From Bactericera cockerelli (lineage: Eukaryota; Arthropoda; Insecta; Hemiptera; Triozidae), in NCBI GenBank assembly GCA_024516035.1, contig CM044958.1:23520108-23584107 (forward strand): DNA of 64,000 nt, in the 5' to 3' direction. This document shows, in pieces, positions 22,836-32,644 of the stretch. The stretch's first letter is position 1, and the number at the start of each line of letters is the position of its first letter. The position numbers and the translations under genes were made by a program. A model generated the notes under the pieces. The model was not told the DNA's origin and did not search any database. It saw nothing but the letters and a program-made list of their open reading frames with translations.

Positions 22836-23627
22836 CAGTTTGTTTCTGAAAAGGTGGTCACGCCCTCGTAACTTTTGAACGCCATGGAATTTTTCAACTC
22901 TGTGAAGTTGTAAGATATAACGTGTCCTGTGGCTTGGACCCTGAACGGCCCTACAGCTTTTAGGCCATATTTTTATATGGCTATCTCGCGAATGTAATGG
23001 CATATTTTTTATTCCTGTTAAGTTTAAATGAGCTTTTAAAATTTTCAAAAACTTTATCAGAGGTGGAGCTGGTAGGTTGCGAAAATCAAAACAGTTACAC
23101 CCTGTGTTTCATTTTGTTTTTTAATTTATTTACATAGGTTCATAATATTGCTTTGTAGTATAAATTCAAAAATTATTCTAGTTGGCTTTTTACTATGGCC
23201 GTAGATAAGTTTTCGTAAAAGTATTAATTTTAGGGGCAAGGACTTCGATTGTTATAGACCTCTCTTTGAATAAATGTTCATTAAAAAAAAAAGTATTTAT
23301 TTATTTTTCACGTCACATTTTGGGTAAAATAATGCTCTTTTAGAAAATAGCCTTTTTTGGAGTGAAAGTCAAGAATATTTTTTTGGTTTAATACAGTGCA
23401 AAACAATATTATAAACCTAAGTAAATACAAATCTCAGCCTTATTATTCTCAGCTCATATTATGCTTTAATTAACAGGAATAAAATATATGGCATTTCATT
23501 TAAAATTCAAGAGAAAAATGGAAAAATATGGCCTAAAGGCTGCAAGGGCTGGAATTTTACAGAATTGGAAAATTCCATCTCATTCAAAAGTTACAAGGTG
23601 GCCAACTTTTCAGAAACACACTGTATA
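22836..23627. repeat. Diverged foldback repeat with about 190-base arms
   Basis: Left arm (TTTCTGAAAAGGTGGTCACG, TTAGGCCATATTTTTATATG, TTTTTTATTCCTGTTAA) pairs with right arm (TTAACAGGAATAAAATATAT, AAATATGGCCTAAAGGCTGC, AACTTTTCAGAAACACACTG) across about 420 bases of spacer. Arms differ at many sites, so it is older than the other foldbacks. Confidence 0.65.
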
Positions 23628-23639
23628 ATGGCACTATCT

Positions 23640-24097
23640 ATTTTACTGACCACACTATCTCACCTGATATAAATTATTATGTTGATTGCTTTGCTTACAT
23701 TAGGATTAAAAAGATTAAAACAGTTTAAACTAACAATAATAAAGATTGCTTATTTGTATCAAAATAAAGATTATGAGAAGGTCTAAAATTTAAAGAATTT
23801 CTATCTGGACCAACAATTTTACATGAATATTTAAATTTAAAAATACATTATTACAAAAATCGGATAGTTCAGAGGTGAACGAAAGAAGGTGAAAGTTGGC
23901 TCCTAATATAATATTTATAATATTATAGGACTAATAAGTCCCATTATTCCAGATAACCTGTCATGTCCCGGCTGGGTTTCGCGAATTAATGTACATTTAT
24001 TGTATAGACCAAAAACTGAAAAACCTCTTCTTTAACTCTCCCTTCTCCCGTTCCTCAGTGTCCTCCTATTCCATACATATCTGAATATAAAAAAAAT
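23640..24097. other. Intergenic with SINE type 3 fragment
   Basis: CCCATTATTCCAGATAACCT and CATGTCCCGGCTGGGTTTCG at 23940-23985 match the SINE type 3 at 46770-46940, here truncated in the B-box area. Otherwise AT-rich. Confidence 0.4.
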
Positions 24098-25762
24098 GCA
24101 TTTTACTTGGGGTCGTCTCTCATCAATTTTTCGCAATCTCTTACCGTTTCGCCTAAACAATTCCTGCACACAAAGCCACAAACCCACAAAGTCCGTCCAT
24201 ATTTCTCATTTATATATAGAGATTATGTCCTATTATCTAATAAAGTGTAAAAAAAAAAAAAAAAATAAAAATTGCCATCCGGTCTGTATATTTTCCGAGA
24301 TTTACGCGTTGCAAGAAATGGTGGTAATAGACGGTAACCAAACCAACCGACACGCGACAGACAGATACAAGACCAACAAAGTTGCTAGGAGGTTGCGACA
24401 TGTCCAGAAATTAAAAAAAAAAATTGAATCGGAGAATTTTTTTATACAAAAACGAGCACAATACTTCCGCTATCTAATATTAGATATTGTCGGAAGTAAA
24501 ATACAAGGATTTCAAGGACGTATTAGTACTCGAGACATTGTATCCTCCTATTGCTAATTCATACCCATGACAGGAGGAGAGTGCTGGGTGAATTAAAGTC
24601 AATCTTTTTCATATTCCACAACCCCCCGAGTAAGTTATTTTTAGCCTGTACCTATTACACTGTTGTACGGAAAAGCGAGTACCATGTCGAATCACGTTTT
24701 CTATTACAAGAAAGGGAAACGGAAACATAAGTCTGTACAAATAAGCATGCATAAGATTCTCTAATAATATTTGTTTCTCGATTCGGAAAACGTATTCATG
24801 TTCATATTGTTCATGGACATAAATCAAAAACTAAGTTTACCTCAGAGATTTGGCATTGCTATGATTAGAGGGAATGTAGCATCTGTGCTTGGCACACTAC
24901 CCCAGGATGATTGTTTGAAAGAAGTGTATAATATAAATAAAACCAATCACTGAAATATTGTGCTCGTTTTTGTATAAAAAAATTCTCCGATTCAATTTTT
25001 TTTTTTAATTTCTGGACATGTCGCAACCTCCTAGCAACTTTGTTGGTCTTGTATCTGTCTGTCGCGTGTCGGTTAGTTTGGTTACCGTCTATTACCACCA
25101 TTTCTTGCAACGCGTAAATCTCGGAAAATATACAGACCGGATGGCAATTTTTATTTTTTTTTTTTTTTACACTTTATTAGATAATAGGACATAATCTCTA
25201 TACAGGGTGGTCCAAAAAGTTTGCACCAAAATGATAGGGGTAATAAAAGAGATCATTTCCAACAAAAATATTCCCGGACATTTTCCTTTATTTTTTGTCG
25301 TTTTCAAAATGGCGACCAGAACGTGTGTTTTTCAAATATGTGCGTTCAGAACCTTGACAGCCTAAATGAGCATGATCGTTAAAACATTGAACGGGTAATT
25401 TAACTTATTTTCATTAAAATTTTATTCTCACTTCAAAAATGCAATCCGTTTTTTTCTAGGTGGTACAGAAAAAATTAAAAAAATCAAAAGCCAAACCAAA
25501 GTTGGAATATTTGAAAACACACGTTTTGGCCGCCATTTTGAAAACTACAAAAAATAAAGGAAAATGTCCGGGAATTTTTTTTGTTGGAAATGGTCTCTTT
25601 TATTACCCCTATCATTTTGGTGCAAACTTTCTGGACCACCCTGTATATAAATGAGAAATATGGACGGACTTTGTGGATTTGTGGCTTTGTGTGCAGGAAT
25701 TGTTTAGGCGAAACGGTAAGAGATAGCGAAAAATTGATGAGAGACGACCCCAAGTAAAATTG
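24098..25762. repeat. Large inverted repeat with nested insertion in the right arm
   Basis: Left arm 24098-24466 and right arm 24953-25762 match over about 370 bases (TTTTACTTGGGGTCGTCTCT at the outer left, its complement at the outer right; AAAAACGAGCACAATA at the inner edge). The right arm is longer because a separate 441-base hairpin sits at 25203-25643. The spacer includes the family B stem CTATCTAATATTAGATA. Frames open in the arms are not genes. Confidence 0.85.
25203..25643. mobile_element. TA-flanked hairpin element, CAGGGTG ends, 441 bases
   Basis: Begins CAGGGTGGTCCAAAAAGTTT and ends with the near complement; arms of about 138 bases, with TA on both sides. The partner arm of the surrounding inverted repeat (24210-24240) lacks the element and has a single continuous TATATA site, so the insertion boundary and the TA duplication are directly visible. 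This fits a non-autonomous Tc1/mariner-pogo type element. Confidence 0.85.
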
Positions 25763-25789
25763 CCGGAAAATACCAGGAAAACTTTCATA

Positions 25790-26370
25790 AGTCCGAAATT
25801 TCAAACCGTCCTTGAGTTATGACCTTCCTCAAGTATTGGCTTGAGGAAGGGTCCGATTTTATGACAGTCTTTGCCCTGGAACTTAAAATCTGTCGCGAGG
25901 ACCTATATTTTTTATTATTCGGTAACACATAAGACAAAACTAGCTTTCCTTTAAATCATTTTAGGCCACATTCTGACGTACCGTTCTCGAGATATTAGCC
26001 AGAATGTTCGAAATTTTGACCTTTTTTTCAGACTTTTCACGTTTTTTAACAGATTCTAGCGCGGAACTGAAAATTTATCGCGAGGACCTATATTTTTTAT
26101 TATTTAATAACAAATTAGACAAAACAAGCTTTCATTTAATTTATATGAGGCCAAATTCTGACGTACCGTTCTTGAGATATAAGCCAGAATGTTCGAAATT
26201 TCTACCTTTTTTTTTAGACTTTTCACGTTTTTTTGACAGATTCCAGCGCGGAACTTAAAATTTATCGCGAGGAGCTATATTTTTTGTATTGTAAAACTGT
26301 CTCAGAACATCACATGCTTTTATTTGAGCCCTTTGTTGCCATATTCTGACAAACCGTTCTCGAAATATAG
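25790..26370. repeat. Tandem repeat of about 186 bases, roughly three copies
   Basis: The phrase GGAACTTAAAATCTGTCGCG recurs with small changes at about 25878, 26063 and 26250, each followed by AGGACCTATATTTTTTATTA (or close) and CTGACGTACCGTTCTCGAGA. Confidence 0.8.
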
Positions 26371-26444
26371 GCCTGTTTGCTACATTATCAATATCCGCTA
26401 TGATAGATTTGGCTCGGGATTTTGAAATTTACAGCAATGATAAT

Positions 26445-26595
26445 TGGTTGTGTGTGTGTGTGTGTGTGGATGGGTGAGCGGGTATATGGGTGTGCGTGTG
26501 GATGGGTGTGCGTGTGGATGGGTGTGTGGATGTGTGTTTGTGTGTGTGTGTGTGTTTGTGTGGATGTGTGTGTGTTGATGTGTTTGTGTGGATGG

Positions 26596-26645
<50 letters not shown>

Positions 26646-26945
26646 ATGTGTTTGTGTGGATGTGTTTGTGGGTGTGTGGATGGGTGTGTGTTGTGTGTAT
26701 ATGGTGTGGATGGGTGAGCGTGTGGATCGGTGTGCGTGTGGATGGGTGTGTGGATGTGTGTTTGTGTGTGTGTGTGGATGTGTTTGTGTGGATGGATGTG
26801 TGTGTGGATGTGTTTGTGTGGATGTGTTTGTGTGGATGTGTTTGTGGGTGTGTGGATGGGTGTGTGTTGTGTGTATATGGTATGGTTTGGGTGTGGTGTA
26901 TGTGTGTGTGTGTGTGTGTGATGTATGGGTGGTGTGTGTGTGATG
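26445..26945. repeat. GT-rich minisatellite array
   Basis: About 500 bases built of (GT)n interrupted by GGATG units (GTGTGGATGGGTGTGTG type). All six frames are open in places, which gives spurious valine/cysteine or histidine/threonine frames. Confidence 0.95.
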
Positions 26946-26949
26946 GCTT

Positions 26950-26975
26950 GGCGAAGCGGGTGCAGCCCGCTAGTA
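26950..26975 (+). mobile_element. Helitron-like 3' end
   Basis: GCGGGTGCAGCCCGC forms a five-base-pair hairpin directly followed by CTAGT, the CTRR-type end of Helitron/Helentron elements. It closes the tandem repeat and GT array to its left. Confidence 0.45.
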
Positions 26976-27125
26976 GGACATATACAATACAAATAATTAC
27001 AAACGAAAATACAATATAAAAAAAATAAAAATAATAATAAATAAAGAAAAAATAAATAAATATATACATAATATATGTCCTAACTAAAGGGCGGGGTTAT
27101 TGCCTTAGGCAATCTCTTCCACCCA
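26976..27125 (-). mobile_element. 3' tail of a non-LTR retrotransposon
   Basis: On the minus strand: GGTGGAAGAGATTGCCTAAG then GCAATAACCCCGCCCTTTAG and an AT-rich end. Related tails are at 45318-45480 and twice at 45491-45965. The style resembles RTE-type 3' ends; the family is not certain. Confidence 0.5.
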
Positions 27126-27161
27126 ACCCTTGGGTGGAAGAGATTGCCTAAGGCAATAACC
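27095..27161. repeat. Perfect 31-base inverted repeat, 5-base loop
   Basis: Arms 27095-27125 and 27131-27161 are exact reverse complements (GGTTATTGCCTTAGGCAATC and so on). They are two head-to-head pieces of the same LINE tail. Confidence 0.9.
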
Positions 27162-27744
27162 AACCCTTGGCAATGAAATTTTGGAAGACCTTTTCTTTCA
27201 CTAACTTGTAGATCAAATTCCAAGAAACTCCATGATTATATGGATAATTATATAGAGGAAAAAAAATTAAACAGTACACATTACCGACTAAGAAAATAAA
27301 TATTTTTATGAACGCCTAAATACTAGAGCATTTATGCAATGCGCAGTAATGTTCGACAACGTAACACAGAAATAAAAAAAAAATGGCAAAAATTAGTGGT
27401 TACTGTCGATTTTGTTAAAATTTGGCTGTCAAGTTTTTTTGAGATATAGATTGACTGTACCAGTTTCTTGTTTCTGTAGTCGAGGTGTTCGTGGATATAT
27501 GTATGTATTGGCGATGAGATTTTCAAACAGTCTGATCAGGGGAGTTTCCATTTTTATATTATGTTGTGACATTTTTTCTTCGTTTGGGGACTTTACCATA
27601 GAGAAAATTTTTATTTGGACAAGTTTACATTTGCCCCTGTTATGAAGTTGACGGAGAAAGTATGTATTTTTAAATTTAAAAGTATTTATTTTAATAAAAA
27701 TTTTGAGATAAAAGTAAAAAATAGATGCATCCAAAATAAATCTA
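27162..27744. other. Intergenic, nothing recognised
   Basis: AT-rich sequence without gene or repeat boundary. Confidence 0.3.
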
Positions 27745-28010
27745 ACTAGCGGGTTTCACCCACCGGCGCACACATAATTTTAATTTTCATAATTTTCTAT
27801 AGGTAGTTTGACAGTGGTTAAGGTTAAGGTCAACTCTCATGATTTTTTTGCTGTCTCTTACCGTTTGGGCTGTGGAATTGTAAACGGACAAAATTAAGAG
27901 GACATAGTCAGCCAGACAGATGCGCACAGATTTGAGTTTTATACATAGAGATTCATCATGCGTAGGTATTAAAAATATGCAAAAAAATTCAAGCATGTGA
28001 TGCAACTTTT
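27745..28010 (-). mobile_element. Second Helitron-like 3' end, minus strand
   Basis: On the minus strand GGTGGGTGAAACCCGC folds into a hairpin and is followed by CTAGTT. The body (CTCTTACCGTTTGGGCTGTG; ATACATAGAGATT on the plus strand) resembles 24120-24230. Confidence 0.4.
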
Positions 28011-28374
28011 ACGATGAGCCATTGTGTTCTGGTAATACAAAACATCACCTGGTCCTGGATTATTCCAACAATAACCATAATAATTGTTACTGTCTGATAG
28101 ATAGCTCATTGTGTGGTTAGAGACGTCACGCCTCAGACAATTTTATTCGTACAAATGAAACGCCAAAATAATGATCTAATTTAGTTTATATGTAAAACAT
28201 TATATTTTGGTGTTGAATTGCAACTTTTCAATTTATTTAAAAGACATCAAATTGTACAATATAATAATACTACTCGTATTTTCTTTTCGACTCTTAAAAG
28301 TCTTAAAATAAAGTAAAATATAATCATCGTATATATGTTTCTTTTATATAGACCAAGCGGTAATAGATACCAAA
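28011..28374. other. Intergenic, nothing recognised
   Basis: AT-rich; no gene recognised. Confidence 0.3.
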
Positions 28375-28388
28375 ATACTTTCCTTATT

Positions 28389-28702
28389 AGTCACCGTGGC
28401 AGAGTGAGTTAGCGCTCTAGGCATTGCACGCATGGTGACCTGGGTTCGATCCCCAGCGGGGCAGGAATTTTTCTGCTCTGTACTTGGATGTTCGGGGTCC
28501 ACTCATACCTTGTGAGAAAAAAAGAGTAGTTACCTACTTGTATGAGTAACGACCAGTGGCGGCATTACCAGAGTAAAAAGAAATTCATGTAATAGAATAA
28601 TTCGAAAAAGTAAAGGAGGCTATTAGTAACGCTGCGCTCTGTGCTAACCACAAAAATTGTGAAAAGGCCTTGTGCTTTACCACAAATAAAACCATACATA
28701 CC
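28389..28702 (+). mobile_element. tRNA-derived SINE (type 1), full length
   Basis: A-box TGGCAGAGTGAGTTAGCGC at 28396 and a perfect B-box GGTTCGATCCC near 28443, then a non-tRNA body ending in ACCACAAATAAAACCATACA. A 14-base target duplication ATACTTTCCTTATT lies at 28375-28388 and 28703-28716. The target is the closing stem of a family A repeat. Confidence 0.9.
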
Positions 28703-28716
28703 ATACTTTCCTTATT

Positions 28717-29019
28717 GTAGGATAAGGAAAGTAAAAATATATGGCCATGACCTCCGCAAAATATTTTTCCTTTATTGGATTAGTTTTTATATTGGTAGAC
28801 ATACATGTAAAAAAAACCACTAAGAAACAATTAACTATGTACTTTGTCGTTTTACAAACGACCATTAAATTTCTATCGAATCTAATACATGGTATTTTGG
28901 TCGCTCTCGGTGCATATATGATGGCCGTTGTTCTTTCATGCGCTAGGTACCCTCATTAATTTCAGGCCTCTATGTACCTGTGGTGCTGAATCTTAATAGA
29001 GTATTTTAAAATGTAAGAA
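28717..29019. other. Remnant of family A end plus unclassified sequence
   Basis: Starts with the family A stem ATAAGGAAAGTAAAAATA. A 72-codon frame at 28741-28959 is hydrophobic (MAMTSAKYFSFIGLVFILVD) but has no other support. Confidence 0.3.
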
Positions 29020-29472
29020 ACTCAAATTTCATCGAAAAATAACTCTTCGTAAATCCACCGTATTTTCATCACACAAACATATTCTTTTCACGTTATCGAA
29101 AAATTAATCGGAATTGAGTTATTCGAGATTTAGAAAAAAAAAGTTGGTTAAAAAAACCAACCTGTATGTAAAATTTTAGTAGTAAAAAGTACTCAGGAAC
29201 AATATTTATAAATAAAACTCCATAATGGGCAGTGTATTTCTCATTTATATAATATTAAGATTATCAAATAAAAGTTCAAGTCGACCCATTTAAAAATTGA
29301 AAGTTGGCACCATTTTTTCTGACTGTTAAAGATCCCTGTATGAAAAAAATTTCATGTCTGGAAGTGCATAATTAAGACGTGTTACCTTTAGATTTTTATT
29401 TTTCAAAAACTCTATCAGGCAGGGGCCGAGCAATTTGAGATGTCCAACTTTGATGCGACACCCTGTATACTG
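29020..29472. mobile_element. Decayed half of the modular hairpin element
   Basis: Aligns by eye with the right arm of the 34837-36490 palindrome (36110-36490) in the same order: TTATCGAAAAATTAATCGGA, AAAAAGTACTCAGGAACAAT, GATTATCAAATAAAAGTTCA, then TTTTTCAAAAACTCTATCAG and the terminal ACACCCTGTA. No left arm is present. Internal module borders have decayed to CAACCTGTATG and ATCCCTGTATG. Confidence 0.75.
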
Positions 29473-29499
29473 ACTATTTAAATTCGAACCGTCATGATG

Positions 29500-29575
29500 T
29501 TGGCTATTCCAGGCCCCACTCAGGCTGAGTGAGGTTAATTTAAGCAAGTGGAGGGTGAAACTCCATGCAGTTGAA
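29500..29575 (+). repeat. SINE-like type 2 fragment
   Basis: CCACTCAGGCTGAGTGAGGT and CAAGTGGAGGGTGAAACTCC match the type 2 retroposon. Confidence 0.6.
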
Positions 29576-29884
29576 AGTGACGTTAGAAAAAAAATCTCTA
29601 TTTTTCTTTAGAAACTTTGGTAGTGTAACAACATTAATTTAATGTGTTAAGGTATTTCATTATACTTGCCACCATTATCTGAATAAACTTTCATGATATA
29701 GTCCAGTCAAACTATACCAAAAATTCCGTTCCGTATTCTACAAGAATTCTTTTGAGAAAAGTTCAGTTTAGTATTCTTGTTTTCAGAAGTAAATATATTT
29801 CAAATGATTAATACGAATTGAGGAAGGTGGGACTGTGTGTACTTGTAAAGGTATTGAAAAAAAAATACTTCCGAGAATATCCAA

Positions 29885-30010
29885 TATAAGATATCGACGG
29901 GGGTTTCACCCTCCACGCGCTGGACATCTACAAAACAGCTAGGTCTTTAAATTAACCTCACTCAGTCTGAGTGGGGCTGGGAATAACCAACATCCTGAGG
30001 GTTCGAATTA
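29885..30010 (-). repeat. SINE-like type 2 fragment, reverse
   Basis: CGGGGGTTTCACCCTCCACG to TCTGAGTGGGGCTGGGAATA matches the type 2 retroposon in the opposite orientation. Confidence 0.6.
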
Positions 30011-30599
30011 GAAGGAAATCCATCAAATCATGAGAAGTAAAATAAAATTTTATGGTAACTTAATTTTTTTTCGAGAACCGTCTAATACAATCTACAGGAA
30101 CAAAAGGTACACAAGAATAGTCTCTTGAATGTTTAGAGCTTACAACTTGAATGATCTAAATTTGCCAAGCCCGGCTCTAAACTGAAACGTTGTTCATATT
30201 GCGACACGAACTGTTTGCGTCTTGAATATTCGACATGTGGTGCAACTATGTATGTACCTCAGGACTGTGTTGCAGTCAGTTATTATTATACAAATAAATT
30301 TCAATTCGGCATCACATACACACATTAATTTATTTTACCAAAAATAGACAATACAACTTATTTTGAGTGGTTCTCGAGATACAAGGTGTGGAGTGAGAGT
30401 TTATGCTCACTCTGAATACATATATTTTTTTGAACAAAAACTAAATGCAAAACACAAAATACGATTATTTAGGGTCGACTTATAAAACAGGATTAAATAG
30501 TTAAGGTGAGCCAGACCCTCTCTCAAGTCGGAGTTTCAACCAATCAAAGCGCACTAGCTCGACTAGGGGAACACTCTGGCTTATCCTAACTCTTTCTTC
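30011..30599. other. Intergenic, nothing recognised
   Basis: No gene or clear repeat seen. Confidence 0.3.
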
Positions 30600-30748
30600 G
30601 TTTTAACGTTGCTATCATCTGCACGGTCATATCACGACGGGGGGTTCACCCTCCATTCGCTGGGAACTTACAAACCATCTACTCAAATTAATCTCACCTA
30701 GACTGAGTGGGGCCGGGAAGAGCCAGTAGCACGAGGGTTTGAATGGTC
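30600..30748 (-). repeat. SINE-like type 2 fragment, reverse
   Basis: GGTTCACCCTCCATTCGCTG to ACTGAGTGGGGCCGGGAAGA, preceded by the type 2 tail phrase TTTAACGTTGC. Confidence 0.65.
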
Positions 30749-30840
30749 ACTCATCTAAGTCCTAACCTTCCTGCTTGTTTCTTAACTTCAGTAAGAGAAC
30801 GAGAACTCGTGTATTCAACGTGCCTGGCTTACCAACCCTT

Positions 30841-31952
30841 CAAGTACTGGCGTTACATATATGTAACACCAAACGGGAACTTCACGATTCGGCCCAAATT
30901 ACCTGAGTAGACCTTTTCCATAGCATGATTCGGCCCCAAAAAAAAACACAAAAAAACACAACCTGATTCGGCCATAACCCGATTCGTCCCAAAACACACT
31001 ATCAAGTTTTGATCCCACACCAAAAATCCCACTTTTATTCCAACAAAAAGTCTCACTTTTATTCCGCCAAAAAATCCCTATAAAATAGTATGGAAACATT
31101 GTTTTGAACCAGTAACAGTCACCTCTGTTATCAGTGTTTATTAGAGTGTTTGACAGTAGGGTTAGGTAAAATACATAGAAGGACATGCCTCAACAATATA
31201 GTAGGGTTAGGTAAAATACATAGAAGGCCATGCCTCAAGAATATAGTAGTGTTAGGTAAAATACATAGAAGGCCATGCCTCAAGAATATAGTAGGATTAG
31301 GTAAAATACATAGAAGGCCATGCCTCAAGAATATAGTAGGGTTAGGTAAAATACATAGAAGGCCATGCCTCAAGAATATAGTAGGGTTAGGTAAAATACA
31401 TAGAAGGCCATGCCTCAAGAATATAGTAGGGTTAGGTAAAATACATAGAAGGCCATGCCTCAAGAATATAGTAGGGTTAGGTAAAATACATAGAAGGCCA
31501 TGCCTCAAGAAAATAGTAGGGTTAGGTAAAATACATAGAAGGCCATGTATCAAGAATCTAGTAGGGTTAGGGATAATACATATAGAAGGCCAATGCCTCA
31601 TATAGAAGGTAATTTCGTAATTTAATGTTGAATAATAAAAAATCCCTCAATATGTACGGTACTTAGAATGTTGCACTGGGCCGAATCGTGTTGTTTATTT
31701 TTTGGTCAAGATAACGTTTTGGGACGAATCGTTCGGTGACTTTTTTTACCTGAAATCAAAAACCTTTTTCATAAACCTTTTTGGGCCGAATCGTAATGCG
31801 CCCCACCAAACACGTGTCAGCAGATTTCTTTTTAATATTAACAACAATATAATAGTACTCATAGAACACGTTTCTTAGTGATTCATAATAGTCGGTTCAA
31901 CCTATAGCCAAAAATAAAGTTCACTGTTACAAATATGTAACGCCAGGACTTG
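30841..31952. mobile_element. Inverted-repeat element carrying a 45-base tandem array
   Basis: The left end CAAGTACTGGCGTTACATAT and the right end (complement CAAGTCCTGGCGTTACATAT, ending 31952) form terminal inverted repeats of about 27 bases. Inside, GATTCGGCCC-type phrases on the left (30885-30990) are mirrored by GGGCCGAATC-type phrases on the right (31675-31800). The array at 31156-31605 is in the middle. No transposase is encoded. Confidence 0.65.
31156..31605. repeat. Ten copies of a 45-base unit
   Basis: The unit GTAGGGTTAGGTAAAATACA... starts at 31156 and every 45 bases to 31561; the middle copies are nearly identical and the last is altered. Since 45 is a multiple of three, frames stay open on both strands; these are not genes. 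GGTTAG resembles telomere-like hexamers but occurs only once or twice per unit. Confidence 0.95.
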
Positions 31953-32108
31953 ACATGTGCAGTAGAAAAATAGAAAAACTGTAAAAATAGTTTTCGGACT
32001 TGCAGGGGTATTTAATCTTGTTTTATAATTTGGCCCTTAGAGAAATACGGGAACAAAGTTTGAACAAACGGGAAGTTTGAAGATTGTCGTCCTATGTTTT
32101 GCTTTCAG

Positions 32109-32586
32109 TTTCTGAAGCCACCGCGGAGGTGACAGCAGTGCTAGCCGTCCTGGGAGCTCTCCTCGTGGTCCTGGTCCTGATAGTTGTGTATCTCAACAGT
32201 CGGTGGAGCGTCGACTCGACCCTGGGTCCTAGCAACCTACCCATCGAGGATCCCTTCAGTGTCCACACTGGTGAATTAGGTCAGTACACATTTCACACTA
32301 CCTCTGCGCGCCCAACTTCAATTTTTGTTCTGTAGTACAAAGTGACCGGTGGCCTCGCCCGAGGACAAACATTTTATGCTACTTAGTAGTATAAATTTTT
32401 AGCTTGGGCACTTAGGGCTATCAAATAAATGTCCTCTCACGAGGACATTGGGCGCGAACTGCGAGGACTGCTTGACTGCTGGTCTACTCCCTGTTTAAAG
32501 TCCCCCAGCCAGAAAATCAATGATATCCCCAAATACAGGCTCATTGGCGTTATGGCGTTAAAACTACGTCAATTTTCCAAAAGTCG

Positions 32587-32644
<58 letters not shown>

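Noticed and set aside
24096..25110. 153-codon plus frame and 81-codon minus frame sharing the same peptide
   Set aside because: They lie in the two arms of an inverted repeat and read through family B sequence; no domain.
26398..27069. Several long open frames on both strands, up to 223 codons
   Set aside because: They run through the GT-rich array and code only for alternating Val/Cys or His/Thr; all frames are open because of the repeat.
31131..31605. Open frames of 151-156 codons on both strands with a 15-residue repeat
   Set aside because: Follows from the 45-base tandem unit being a multiple of three; no start context or homologue.
31156..31605. Regular repeats resembling a CRISPR array
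   Set aside because: The units are contiguous with no unique spacers, in an animal genome.
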